The notes: generated by a model from the letters alone, not told the origin. A DNA stretch of 63,114 nucleotides from Sphaerisporangium corydalis (GCF_025506355.1 NZ_JANZYP010000062.1:1-63114); one strand, 5' to 3'; shown: positions 43,540 to 52,019, counted from the stretch's first letter. Translations and numbers: made by a program.

Positions 43540-46500
43540 ATGACACACGTCCCCGCGTCTGAGCGGCCGCCCGCGGGCCTGCGCGCTCCCGACTCCGGGC
43601 CCGACTCCACCACCAGGCGCACCATGGCGTTCTGGGACCGGATCAAGATCCTTATCGTCCTGCTGCTCGCGTTCTTCATTCTGGTCTGGCATGACATGGC
43701 GTCCTTCGAGGGGATCATGCCCTTCGGTGATGCCCTCAGGGAGATCACGGCCGGTCGCGCCGGTTCGATCATCCTGACGATCATCGTGCTGGAGGGGCTG
43801 CGGCAGCTCCACTTCCTGATGAGCGAGCGGTCCCCCTCCTACCACCGGTTCTGGAGCACGAAGGTCTTCGCCGGCTTCGAGGGGTGGACCCGGCGCAGGT
43901 TCAGCGACTGGAACCGCTACCGCATCGCCAGGGCGCTGAAGTGGGTGTTCTGGATCGCGCTGCTGGCGCTGGTCCTGGGGCAGATCCTCGACGTCTCGCC
44001 CCTGCTCGCCCTGTTCCAGGCGCCCGCGCTGCTCTGGCAGGTCCTGCCGTACGGGCTGCAGCTCGCGTTCGGGTTCTTCTTCGTCATCGTCCAGTTCGTC
44101 GGCCTGTTCTGGTTCATGTCCAGAGGCGGCGTCGAGACCTACTTCCCCGACGACATCAAGACCCGCTTCGACGACGTGTGGGGTCAGGACCACGTCGTCG
44201 AGCGCGTGAAGGAGAACATCGTCTTCCTGGAGAGGCCCGACGAGATCGAGGCCAAGGGCGGCTACGTGCCGAGCGGCCTGCTGCTGTGGGGCCCGCCCGG
44301 CACCGGCAAGACCCTCATGGCCGAGGCGGTCGCCGGCGAGACCGGGCGGCCGTACGTCTTCGTGGACCCCGGCGCCTTCGTCAACATGTTCATGGGCATC
44401 GGCATCCTGAAGGTGAAGTCGCTGTTCAGGAAACTGCGCAAACTGGCCCTGAGATACGGCGGGGTGATCGTCTTCTTCGACGAGGCCGACTCCCTCGGCA
44501 AGCGCGGCGCGCTCGCCCAGCAGGGCCCCCCGGGAGGCGGCGGGTTCGCGACGGGCGCCCCGTTCCACACCGACGGCTGCCACGGCTTCGGCTACCTGTC
44601 GGACGACACGCGCGCCGTGCTGACCCGGCGGGCGCTCGGCGCCGCACGCGCCGAGGCGCCCGGGGGAGTGCGCGACCGGGTCGTGTCCCCGATGGGCGGC
44701 ATGATGGGCAGCGGCGACCAGGGCACCCTCCAGGCGCTGCTGACCGAGCTGTCCGGGCTGAAGAAGCCGCGCGGGTTCCTCAACCGGTACGTAAGGCGGC
44801 TCCTAGGCATGCGGCCCAAGCCGCCGCCGAAGTACCGGATCATGGTCATGATGGCCACCAACATGCCGAACTCGCTCGACGAGGCGCTGCTGCGGCCGGG
44901 CCGCATCGACCGCATCTACAAGGTCGGCTACCCCTCCAAGCCCGGCCGCGTCCGCACCTACCAGGGCTACTTCGACAAGGTCCGCCACGAGCTCACCGCC
45001 GCCCAGCTCGACAAGCTCGCCACCATCACGCCGTACGCCACGGGCGCCACCATCAAGGACCTGGTCAACGAGTCGCTCATCACCGCGATCCGCGCCGGGC
45101 ACGAGGTCATCACCTGGGCCGACGTGATGACCGCCAAGCGGCTCAAGCAGCTCGGGCCGCCCGAGGACGTCGAGTACATCGAGCGGGAACGCCACGCCGT
45201 CGCCGTCCACGAGGCCTGCCACGCCGTCGCCGCCTACCGCACCCGCCAGCACCTCGAGATCGACATCGCGACCATCGAGAAGGGCGCCGACTACCTCGGC
45301 ATGGTGTCCAGCATCAAGCCCGAGGACCAGTTCACCCGCTGGCGCAGCGAGTACGAGTCCGACATCATCGTCTCGCTCGCCTCCCTGGCCGGGGAGCGCA
45401 TGTTCTTCGGCGAGGACAACTCCTCGGGCGTCTCCGGCGACCTGGAGAGCGCCACGATGGTCACCGGGCTCATGGAGGCCTACTGGGGCATGGGCATCGG
45501 CGTCGCGTCCCTGTCGGCGTTGCAGCAGCTCGGCATCCGCGACGGCAAGGCCGCCCCGCCGTCGCGCGGGCCCGGCGGCATCGGCTACACCCAGGAGCCG
45601 ACCGCCCGCCGCGACCAGATGACCCCCGACATGCTGGCCGAGCGCATCGAGTTCAACCTCGCCCGCCTGCTGGAGAAGACCGAGGAACTGCTGCGGGAGA
45701 ACCGGCGCGAGGTGCTGTCCGTCGCGCACGCGCTGGAGCAGTACAAGACGCTCAACGGCGACGACGTGATCGCGGTGATCGACAGGACGCGCGGGCCGCT
45801 GGTCGACGGGTCGATCTACGCCTCGGAGGAGTTCTACGAGGAGCTGGAGGCCTACCACGAGCTCGCCGCCGACGCGCACCGCACGCACAGCACCGTGACC
45901 TCCGGGCTGCCGCAGCCCCGGCCGGTCCGGCTTCCTGTGCCCGTCATCGCCGGCCAGGTCGTCCAGCAGCCCGGTCCGTACGGCGGCCCCACCTATGGCG
46001 CCCCGACCTACGGCAGCCCGTACTACCCCGGCCCCGAGGACGCCCCCACCACTCCCGGCGCATCTGGAACGCCCGGGTTCTCCGGCGCGCCCGAGTTCGT
46101 CAGCGCGCCTGGGACGGCCGGTGGGCCGGGGACGGCCGACTGGCCCGGGACCGCCGGTGGGCCCGGGACCGCCGGTGGGCCCGGGACGGCCGGTGGGCCC
46201 GGGACGGCCGGTGGGCCCGGGACGGCCGGTGGGCCGGGATTCGCTAACGGCTCGTCGGGGCTCGCCTCCGTGGACGGTCCCGCCGTCGGCGGTCCGGCTG
46301 TCAACGGGCCTTCCTTCAACGGTCCCGCTGTCAACGGTCCCGTGTCCAACGGACCCGCCTTCAACGAACCCGCCGACGCAGCCGCCGTCAACGGACCCGC
46401 CGGCGGTCCTGTTGTCAACGGTCCTGGGGCGGCGGTCGCCGGGAGCCCCGGGGGGCCGGTTCTCGTGTCCCCTTCCGCCAACGGGGGCACCGCGCCGGAG

Positions 46501-46938
46501 TTCATCCCGTGGAGTCCCGAACGCCCGCCGCCCGCGCAGGTGCCGCCGCCCGCGTACCCCGAGCCCGTCGTCCTGGAGCGCCCGTCGCGGCGGCCCCTGG
46601 TGATCGCGCTGGCGTCCGCCGCCGCCCTCGTGCTGTTCGTGCTCGTCGGGGTGGCCGTCTTCGGCGGCACCCCGGCCGAGGGGGCGGAGGCCGCGGCGAC
46701 CCCGTCCACGGGCGGGATCGTGGCGCTGATCATCGTGGCGGCTCTGGTGCTGGTCGGCGGCTGCGTGGCCGTGGTCGCGATCAGGAACCAGCAGGCCGGG
46801 CGGAGCAGGGCCGAGGAGTCCCGGGACCGGGCCGTCGAACGGGCGCAACTGCTCGCCGCGGCCATGGACCCCGAGACGGCGATGCGCCTGCTCGGCTACG
46901 ACGGCAGAAACGGCCGAAACGACCACCCCGCCCCCTGA
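43540..46938 (+). CDS. FtsH-like membrane AAA ATPase/M41 metalloprotease with extended tail
   Basis: A 1132-residue membrane protein. There are four N-terminal hydrophobic segments (about 35-50, 75-90, 133-150 and 170-192). An AAA domain follows with Walker A GPPGTGKT (251-258), Walker B VIVFFDEAD (about 309-317) and RPGRIDR arginine fingers (about 452-458). An M41-like domain has zinc ligands HEACH (557-561) and the third-ligand motif GDLESAT (Asp634). A Gly/Ser-rich insert of about 75 residues (about 320-395) interrupts the AAA domain just after Walker B. The tail (about 800-1132) is disordered, with seven GTAGGP-type repeats (858-899), Asn-Gly-Pro repeats, and two final membrane helices (about 1021-1043 and 1055-1080). 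FtsH is usually about 650 residues. It is probably an active, specialised protease. Confidence 0.82.
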   Translation: MTHVPASERPPAGLRAPDSGPDSTTRRTMAFWDRIKILIVLLLAFFILVWHDMASFEGIMPFGDALREITAGRAGSIILTIIVLEGLRQLHFLMSERSPSYHRFWSTKVFAGFEGWTRRRFSDWNRYRIARALKWVFWIALLALVLGQILDVSPLLALFQAPALLWQVLPYGLQLAFGFFFVIVQFVGLFWFMSRGGVETYFPDDIKTRFDDVWGQDHVVERVKENIVFLERPDEIEAKGGYVPSGLLLWGPPGTGKTLMAEAVAGETGRPYVFVDPGAFVNMFMGIGILKVKSLFRKLRKLALRYGGVIVFFDEADSLGKRGALAQQGPPGGGGFATGAPFHTDGCHGFGYLSDDTRAVLTRRALGAARAEAPGGVRDRVVSPMGGMMGSGDQGTLQALLTELSGLKKPRGFLNRYVRRLLGMRPKPPPKYRIMVMMATNMPNSLDEALLRPGRIDRIYKVGYPSKPGRVRTYQGYFDKVRHELTAAQLDKLATITPYATGATIKDLVNESLITAIRAGHEVITWADVMTAKRLKQLGPPEDVEYIERERHAVAVHEACHAVAAYRTRQHLEIDIATIEKGADYLGMVSSIKPEDQFTRWRSEYESDIIVSLASLAGERMFFGEDNSSGVSGDLESATMVTGLMEAYWGMGIGVASLSALQQLGIRDGKAAPPSRGPGGIGYTQEPTARRDQMTPDMLAERIEFNLARLLEKTEELLRENRREVLSVAHALEQYKTLNGDDVIAVIDRTRGPLVDGSIYASEEFYEELEAYHELAADAHRTHSTVTSGLPQPRPVRLPVPVIAGQVVQQPGPYGGPTYGAPTYGSPYYPGPEDAPTTPGASGTPGFSGAPEFVSAPGTAGGPGTADWPGTAGGPGTAGGPGTAGGPGTAGGPGTAGGPGFANGSSGLASVDGPAVGGPAVNGPSFNGPAVNGPVSNGPAFNEPADAAAVNGPAGGPVVNGPGAAVAGSPGGPVLVSPSANGGTAPEFIPWSPERPPPAQVPPPAYPEPVVLERPSRRPLVIALASAAALVLFVLVGVAVFGGTPAEGAEAAATPSTGGIVALIIVAALVLVGGCVAVVAIRNQQAGRSRAEESRDRAVERAQLLAAAMDPETAMRLLGYDGRNGRNDHPAP
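46111..46236 (+). repeat. seven 18-base tandem repeats in the FtsH-like gene
   Basis: Units of GGGACSGCCGGTGGGCCS run in frame from 46111 to 46236 and code for GTAGGP (one unit reads GTADWP). The pattern is collagen-like in Gly/Pro content and prone to copy-number change. Confidence 0.92.
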
Positions 46939-46949
46939 CCGAAGGGACC

Positions 46950-46984
46950 ACGACCCCCGCTCTCCGGGGCGGGGCTCGGGTCGT
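46950..46984. terminator. convergent terminator hairpin
   Basis: ACGACCC (46950-46956) pairs with GGGTCGT (46978-46984), with an inner GC stem, between the convergent ends of the FtsH-like and aldehyde dehydrogenase genes. It touches the last gene's stop codon. Confidence 0.5.
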
Positions 46985-48525
46985 CAGAGGCGGAACTCCA
47001 GGTCGGGGATGATCTCGGCGACGTCCATCTGGGCCTTCTGCAGGCGGCCCGAATAGTCCCAGTTCAGCGCCTGCCAGCGGGTGAACTGGTCGAGCACCCA
47101 CACGCCGGACTGCCGGCTGCCGTTGCCCGACTTGCCGTTGCCGCCGAACGGGAGGTGCGCCTCGGCCCCCGAGGTGGAGTTGTTGACGCTGACCATGCCC
47201 GCCCCGATGCCGGCCCGGAACCGGAACGCCGCCTTGGGGTCGGTGGTGTAGATCGACGACGAGAGGCCGTAGCCGGGCCGGTTGGCCAGCTCGATGGCCT
47301 CGTCCAGGCTGCCGAACGGGGTGACGCCCACGATGGGGCCGAACGTCTCCTCCAGGAACAGCCGGTCCCGGGGGCGCACGTCGTCCACGATCACCGGGTG
47401 GTAGTACAGGCCGCCCGCGCCGTCGAAGCCGCCGCGCGGGTTGTCCCCGGTGATCCGGCCGGTCGGCCCGGTGAGCACGGTGTGGTGCGGCTCGATCCAG
47501 CCGAGGTAGTCCTCGAAGCGCTCGGCGAAGCGGTGGTCGAGCATCGGCCCGTACAGGACCTCGCCCACCGGGTCCCCGACCGTCGCCTCCCGCACGGCGC
47601 GCGCGTACCGGGCGGTGAACTCGTCGTGGACCGAGCGGTGCACGAGGACGGTGCCGAGTGAGGTGCAGCGCTGCCCGGCCGTGCCGAACCCCGAGAACAG
47701 CGCGCCCTCCACGGCCAGGTCGAGGTCGGCGTCGGGCATGACGACCATCGGGTTCTTGCCGCCCAGCTCAAGGCAGGGCGACTGGAGGTGCCGCCCGCAC
47801 AGCGCGCCGATCTCCCGCCCGACGGCGGTCGAGCCGGTGAAGCCGACCTTCTGCACGTTCCCCTCGGCGAGCGCGGTGTCCAGCCCGGCGAAGGTCGACG
47901 GCCCGTCGGCGAACACGACGTTCAGCACCCCGTCCGGGAGCCCGGCCGCCGCGAACAGCCGGTACAGCGCGTGCGCGGACGCCGCCGCGTACTCGGCCGG
48001 CTTCCACACCACCGCGTTGCCGCACAGCAGCGCGGGCACCAGGTACCAGCTCGGCACCGCGACGGGGAAGTTCCCCGCCGTGATCACCGCGGCCACTCCG
48101 ACGGGCACCCGGAAGGTGAACAGGTTCTTGTCCGGCATCTCCGACGGCACGGTCTGCCCGTACAGCCGCCGTCCCTCGCCGAGGAAGAAGTCGCAGGTGT
48201 CGACGATCTCCCTGACCTCGCCCAGCGCCTCGGCGTACGGCTTGCCGATCTCGTCGGTGACCAGCCGCGCGAGGGTCTCCGCGTTGGCCTCGACCAGCCG
48301 GCCGATCGACGCGATCACCCGGCCCCTGACCGGCGCGGGGACCCGCGCCCACTCGCGCTGGGCCGCCGCGGCCACACTGCACGCCCAGGCGAAGGAGGCG
48401 TCGCCCGCGAGCTGCACCCGGGCCACGGTCTCGGCCGTCCTCGCCGGATTGATCGAGTCGTAGGTCGAGGCGTTGGCGTCGTCGGCGGCCTTGCCACCGA
48501 CGACGGAGACGATCTGGCGGGTCAC
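46984..48525 (-). CDS. NAD(P)-dependent aldehyde dehydrogenase
   Basis: A 513-residue ALDH oxidising an aldehyde to a carboxylic acid. It has ITAGNFPVAVP (Asn152), WKPAEY, FTGSTAVG, the general base Glu in CLELGGKNP (Glu253) and the nucleophile in GTAGQRCTSLG (Cys287), then EETFGPIVGV. Likeness to succinate-semialdehyde and aminoadipate-semialdehyde (antiquitin-type) enzymes is visible, but the substrate is not assignable. GTG at 48525 has GAGGAGGT upstream; the frame continues without a stop to 49080 but has no other support. Confidence 0.88.
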   Translation of the reverse strand: MTRQIVSVVGGKAADDANASTYDSINPARTAETVARVQLAGDASFAWACSVAAAAQREWARVPAPVRGRVIASIGRLVEANAETLARLVTDEIGKPYAEALGEVREIVDTCDFFLGEGRRLYGQTVPSEMPDKNLFTFRVPVGVAAVITAGNFPVAVPSWYLVPALLCGNAVVWKPAEYAAASAHALYRLFAAAGLPDGVLNVVFADGPSTFAGLDTALAEGNVQKVGFTGSTAVGREIGALCGRHLQSPCLELGGKNPMVVMPDADLDLAVEGALFSGFGTAGQRCTSLGTVLVHRSVHDEFTARYARAVREATVGDPVGEVLYGPMLDHRFAERFEDYLGWIEPHHTVLTGPTGRITGDNPRGGFDGAGGLYYHPVIVDDVRPRDRLFLEETFGPIVGVTPFGSLDEAIELANRPGYGLSSSIYTTDPKAAFRFRAGIGAGMVSVNNSTSGAEAHLPFGGNGKSGNGSRQSGVWVLDQFTRWQALNWDYSGRLQKAQMDVAEIIPDLEFRL

Positions 48526-49079
48526 CGTTGACCTCCTCGCATGGGCACTTGCCTGCATTCTTCCGCCTGAGCCGAGCTTTCCCCAACACGGGCCCCCGGC
48601 CACCTCCGGCCGCCCCGCGCGTCCTCGCCCGGCCCCGGCCCCGGCCGCCTCGCGCGTCCTCGCCCGGCCTTGCCCCCGGCCGCCCCGCTCCGTCCGTCCT
48701 GGGGCGGGATGTCCGCCGTCCGGTGCGGACTGCATCGAATCGATTGGTGTGGCTTGGCGCACGAAATCATCCGCCGGGCAGCCATATGCCGATTGTGTCG
48801 AACATGCACAATTGAATACCCCTTTTAGCGTTTGATTTTGTTCTTTCCTTGCTTCACCCGCACAACTCCTGATCAAGAAGCGGGTACGCACGCATCGATC
48901 GCTCCGATCACCGTGGAATCGAGCCCGCTTTCCGTGGGTGCCCGGTCGCGGGTCGCCGTGGAAACGGCGATATCTCGCCTCGGTGAAAAGGGCGGATCCC
49001 GTCAAAGGCGCCGTCTCTTGTGATTCGTCGAGCACGAGGCCGCCCCGCAATCCGGATTTGTGACTATCAGGAGGATCCA
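48526..49079. other. 554-base gap with GC-rich repeats and an AT-rich patch
   Basis: The stretch between divergent aldehyde dehydrogenase and TNT-protein genes. The first half has two copies of a 28-base unit (48608-48635 and 48642-48669) that share CGCGCGTCCTCGCCCGGCC, and a third, degraded copy begins at 48678. The second half (about 48780-48870) is unusually AT-rich, including TTTTAGCGTTTGATTTTG, and may contain the TNT-gene promoter. I see no convincing gene. Confidence 0.45.
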
Positions 49080-49082
49080 TTG
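49069..49082 (+). promoter_or_regulatory. ribosome binding site that sets a TTG start
   Basis: AGGAGG at 49069-49074 lies 5 bases before TTG at 49080-49082. The next in-frame ATG or GTG candidates would cut off the signal peptide, and the upstream ATG frame lacks a ribosome site, so TTG is the likely start. Confidence 0.75.
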
Positions 49083-49865
49083 CGAAATTTTCGCCGACGC
49101 GCGTCGCTGATCGCCGCCATCGGCATCGTCACCGCTTCTCTGACCGGGGCCCCGGCCCAGGCCGGTGCCCGAGGGGCCGCCGGCCCGCCGACCGCCGCCG
49201 CGACGGCGACGGGAGCCGTGCGGGCATCAAGCGTCCCCGCCTGGTCCGCGGACGCTCACGCGCCTGCCGTCACGAAGCGTCACGATCCCGACGGGCCCGT
49301 CTGCGCCGCGCCCTACGTCAACGAGGACCAGCGGCTCGGGCCCAAGAACCTTCCGAAGGAGGGGGTGCTGGGCAGGATCCTGCGGGGCTACGTGCCGCTC
49401 GGCGGGATACCGCCGCAGAGGTTCCTCGACCGCTACTGGAACTGGGAGGCCGCCGCCTACCGCTATCCGCCCGACTTCGGGTTCGGCCACGCGGGCGGCT
49501 ACTCGAACGGCAGGGTGCTGGTCGCCGGGATGACGCTTCGCGTCGGTGAGAAACTCGACCGCTTCGGGGGAGAGAACGGGTCGTTCCTGTCGCCGCTCGG
49601 CACCCCCTACGCCGAGCGCGCCATTCCCCCGACCAACCTCACCACCTTCCCCACCGCGCCGCAGTACCCCTGCGGCTACCACGCGTACAGGGTGATCAGG
49701 GAGTTCGCCGTCGACGTCGGCCCGAGCGCCGCGGCCTTCCAGCAGCCGGGCGGCGGCAACCAGTACCACCTGGTCAGCAGGTACGTCCCCGAGGCACCCC
49801 AGTCGCGTGACGAGGTATCGGTGATCTGGCTGGTCGACAACGGCTATCTGAGCCGCCTCAACTGA
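49080..49865 (+). CDS. secreted TNT-domain protein (NAD+ glycohydrolase type)
   Basis: A 261-residue exported protein. The signal peptide (RNFRRRASLIAAIGIVTASL, then GAPAQA) is followed by an Ala-rich linker and, from about residue 75, a TNT domain as in tuberculosis necrotizing toxin: NWEAAAYRYPPDFGFG, VGEKLDRFGGENGSFLSP, GTPYAERAIPP, and a C-terminal QYHLVSRYV and WLVDNGYLSRL. TNT domains hydrolyse NAD+. There are four cysteines or fewer, so a disulfide is possible. No partner resembling the TNT immunity factor (IFT) is adjacent. Enzyme activity is inferred from the family, not proven. Confidence 0.84.
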   Translation: MRNFRRRASLIAAIGIVTASLTGAPAQAGARGAAGPPTAAATATGAVRASSVPAWSADAHAPAVTKRHDPDGPVCAAPYVNEDQRLGPKNLPKEGVLGRILRGYVPLGGIPPQRFLDRYWNWEAAAYRYPPDFGFGHAGGYSNGRVLVAGMTLRVGEKLDRFGGENGSFLSPLGTPYAERAIPPTNLTTFPTAPQYPCGYHAYRVIREFAVDVGPSAAAFQQPGGGNQYHLVSRYVPEAPQSRDEVSVIWLVDNGYLSRLN

Positions 49866-49889
49866 CCGCCACCGCCGCCCCCGGACCGG

Positions 49890-49921
49890 CGGGCAGGGAG
49901 CCCACCCGTGCTCCCTGCCCG
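49890..49921. terminator. strong bidirectional terminator hairpin
   Basis: CGGGCAGGGAGC (49890-49901) pairs perfectly with GCTCCCTGCCCG (49910-49921) around an 8-base loop. It separates the convergent TNT gene and the small peptide gene. Confidence 0.75.
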
Positions 49922-49960
49922 GCCCCCGCCGCCCAGGCGCGCCGGTGGCGGAGGACCGGG

Positions 49961-50089
49961 CTAGCTGTTGGAGTTCCCGCTGTAGGTGTTGGTGGTCTCG
50001 ATCTTGTCCAGCAGACGGATGGAGATCTTCGCGGCGGGGGAGTCGGTCTCGCCCGATAGGTTCTGCGTCTTGTGCTCGGTGTCGTCCAC
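49961..50089 (-). CDS. 42-residue putative RiPP precursor peptide
   Basis: A short gene, 59 bases after the ThiF-like gene on the same strand, with GAAGGA just before its GTG start. The peptide has no cysteine, an acidic/polar N-terminal half (VDDTEHKTQNLSGETDSPAA), a central amphipathic segment KISIRLLDKIE that could be the leader bound by a PqqD-like domain, and a C-terminal stretch TTNTYSGNSNS made mostly of Thr, Asn and Ser. This leader-core layout and the adjacent modifying enzyme suggest a ribosomally made, modified peptide. No known precursor family is recognised, and expression is not proven. Confidence 0.62.
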   Translation of the reverse strand: MDDTEHKTQNLSGETDSPAAKISIRLLDKIETTNTYSGNSNS

Positions 50090-50148
50090 GGTTTCCTTCT
50101 TTCCACCTGGTGCTCGGTGTGACCTATATGGGTGCGGCGGGAGTCCGG

Positions 50149-51255
50149 TCAGGGGGCGGTGGATCCCGCTCCTGGCCGGAGGTCCCCGCAGACGGGACAA
50201 TCGGGGACGGCCGGGTGCCGCGCGTACACATGCTGGTCCGGGGCGACCAGGTTGACCCCGGTGACGTAGCCCCCGGGGACGGCCGGGATCCCCGTGACCA
50301 GCGAGATGATCGCCTGGGCCGTCAGATGGCCGGACACTCCGGCGGACGGGGCGATCACCCCGGGACCGCCCAGGTCGACGGGCACCCCGGGCGGCAGGGT
50401 CAGCTCGATGCCCGCGCTCAGGCACTCGTAGCAGGGACTGCCCGGGTCGAACACCCCCACACTGACCAGAGGGCCGCTGTACCCGCCGACCGCCCAGGGC
50501 ACCTTGGCGGCCCGGCACGCCCGGTTGGCCCAGACCCGGATGCCGCCCCGGCCGCCGGGCTCGTCCGCGCACAGCGCGAGGGCGTCGAAGCCGCGCACCA
50601 GCTCCGCCAGGTCGTCCTGGCACTCGACGGTGCGCCGCTCGCCGGTGATGGCGAGCGAGGAGTTGACCTCGGCGAGCCTGGCGACGGTGATCTCGGCCTT
50701 GGCCCGCCCGATGTCGGACTCCCGGTACAGGACCTGCCGCGTGAGGTTGGACAGTTCCACCACGTCGCGGTCCACGCAGTGGATCCTGCCGACGCCGCAG
50801 GCCGCGAGCGCCCAGGCCACGTGGCTGCCGGTCCCGCCGAGGCCGAGGACGAGCACCCGGGAGTGCTTGAGCCGGACCTGCGCCTCCCAGTTGTGGGCGC
50901 GGGGGGTCAGGTCGACCCGGCGGAAGAAGGCGATGTTCCTGGAGTACCGCTCCTGCTCGGCCGTGCTGAATTCGTCCGGCGGCGCGGCCGCGGCGTCCTC
51001 GACGTATCCCGAATTCAGGAGGAGTTCCACCACCCCCGACGCGCTTACGGCGGTGAGTTCCGGGAACGTCTCGCGAAGTCGGTCGATGACTTCCGGCGGC
51101 GTGAGTGTGCCGTCCATGGCGACAAGTGCGGCCCAGGCCAATCCATCGGGATCGGCGATTTCGGCTGCGATCCCATAAATGGATCCGCCTATCCGTACCC
51201 TGCCGTCTCCGTATCTGTGGGGGTGATGCTCGACCTTCACTCGCGGCAACCGCAC
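50149..51255 (-). CDS. ThiF/E1-like adenylating enzyme with N-terminal PqqD-like domain
   Basis: A 368-residue fusion. Residues 1-90 have the pattern of a PqqD/RRE peptide-binding domain (WAALVAMDGTLTPPEVIDRL, then a final short helix and GYVEDA). Residues 110-368 are an E1/ThiF fold: VLVLGLGGTGSHVAW (nucleotide loop, about 138-144), CVDRDVVELSNLTRQVLY (Asp and Arg173), a Lys at about 186, and a zinc site CYEC (275-278) with CPVC (353-356). Such enzymes adenylate a carboxyl group; MccB and PaaA do this on peptides. A small peptide gene follows. GTG at 51255 has GAGG 5 to 6 bases upstream, and TTGACA-N18-CACTAT (51322-51293) is the likely promoter. Confidence 0.82.
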   Translation of the reverse strand: MRLPRVKVEHHPHRYGDGRVRIGGSIYGIAAEIADPDGLAWAALVAMDGTLTPPEVIDRLRETFPELTAVSASGVVELLLNSGYVEDAAAAPPDEFSTAEQERYSRNIAFFRRVDLTPRAHNWEAQVRLKHSRVLVLGLGGTGSHVAWALAACGVGRIHCVDRDVVELSNLTRQVLYRESDIGRAKAEITVARLAEVNSSLAITGERRTVECQDDLAELVRGFDALALCADEPGGRGGIRVWANRACRAAKVPWAVGGYSGPLVSVGVFDPGSPCYECLSAGIELTLPPGVPVDLGGPGVIAPSAGVSGHLTAQAIISLVTGIPAVPGGYVTGVNLVAPDQHVYARHPAVPDCPVCGDLRPGAGSTAP

Positions 51256-51292
51256 GGCGACCTCGGGTAATCAGAGCAGATCTGATACGAAG

Positions 51293-51322
51293 ATAGTGAA
51301 TGGAATGATTCGCTTATGTCAA
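51293..51322 (-). promoter_or_regulatory. promoter of the ThiF-peptide operon
   Basis: On the minus strand TTGACA (51322-51317), an 18-base spacer and CACTAT (51298-51293). It lies in an AT-rich gap after the cupin gene and would give a leader of about 30 bases. The -35 is a perfect consensus. Confidence 0.55.
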
Positions 51323-51395
51323 CGCTATTTTACGGTAGTACGTTCCATGGTGCGGGGTTTGATAAATATTTGTCACATTGTGTTCGAAAGCCTGG

Positions 51396-52019
51396 TCAGA
51401 TGGCGGTGAAGTCGGCGAAGTCGAAACCGGGGGAGACCACGCAGCTCACCAGGACGCCCTCCGAACCCGCAGGATAGGCCGCCTGCCAGGTTCCCGCAGG
51501 TACGAGGGCCTGCGGCACCTGCCCGCCCTCCACATCCGGCCCGAGCGTGACCGTCGTCCCCGCGCCCTGCCCGCCCGGAAGGTCCGCATCGGGACGGTCG
51601 CCCGTGCCGCCGAGGAGGAGCGTCAGCGGGCCGCCACGGTGCCAGAACCACACCTCGTCGGACCTGACCACATGCCAGACCGACTCCTCGCCCGGCTGGA
51701 GCAGGAAGTAGATGCCCGTCGCGCTCTGCCGTTCCCCGCCGTACCCCGGGGGCTCGAAGCCGACGGCCGTCCGCCACGTCTCGCGGTACCAGCCGCCCTC
51801 GGGATGGGGGAGCAGCTCCAGCGCCTCCGCGACCACCGGGCGCCGCTGGACCGCCACGAACACCCCGCGCACGTCCCGCCGCAGGAACCTGAGCCGACCG
51901 TCGTCGTCCACGGCCACGACGGGCTCCGGCCCGGTGAACGCGGCGTTCGCGACGCGCAACGCCTCGGCGTCGTCGGTCGCGGGCAGAGACGGGCCCTCCG
52001 GGTAGGCGTCCAAGGTCAT
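51396..52019 (-). CDS. cupin_5 (DUF985) domain protein
   Basis: About 207 residues. The C-terminal about 150 residues are a cupin of the DUF985 type: LLPHPEGGWYRETWR, YFLLQPGEESVWHVVRSDEVWFWHRGGPL, VPAGTWQAAYP and the ending VSCVVSPGFDFADFTAI. The family has been linked to sugar or uronic-acid binding, but its reaction is unsettled. ATG at 52019 is chosen; a GTG at 52046 is in frame inside the repeat region and has no better ribosome site. It lies between the MFS gene and the ThiF gene on the same strand. Confidence 0.82.
   Translation of the reverse strand: MTLDAYPEGPSLPATDDAEALRVANAAFTGPEPVVAVDDDGRLRFLRRDVRGVFVAVQRRPVVAEALELLPHPEGGWYRETWRTAVGFEPPGYGGERQSATGIYFLLQPGEESVWHVVRSDEVWFWHRGGPLTLLLGGTGDRPDADLPGGQGAGTTVTLGPDVEGGQVPQALVPAGTWQAAYPAGSEGVLVSCVVSPGFDFADFTAI

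Noticed and set aside
46111..46236. CRISPR or other spaced repeat array in the FtsH-like gene
   Set aside because: Units are 18 bases, contiguous and in frame, with no spacers; it is a protein repeat.
46984..49080. A 698-residue version of the aldehyde dehydrogenase starting at 49080
   Set aside because: The extra about 185 N-terminal residues have no ALDH similarity and pass through GC repeats; GTG 48525 has a strong ribosome site and gives the normal length.
50149..51255. Assignment of the ThiF-like gene to molybdopterin or thiamin biosynthesis (MoeB/ThiF)
   Set aside because: No ubiquitin-like MoaD/ThiS gene or other cofactor gene is nearby, and the N-terminal PqqD-like domain is not part of those enzymes.
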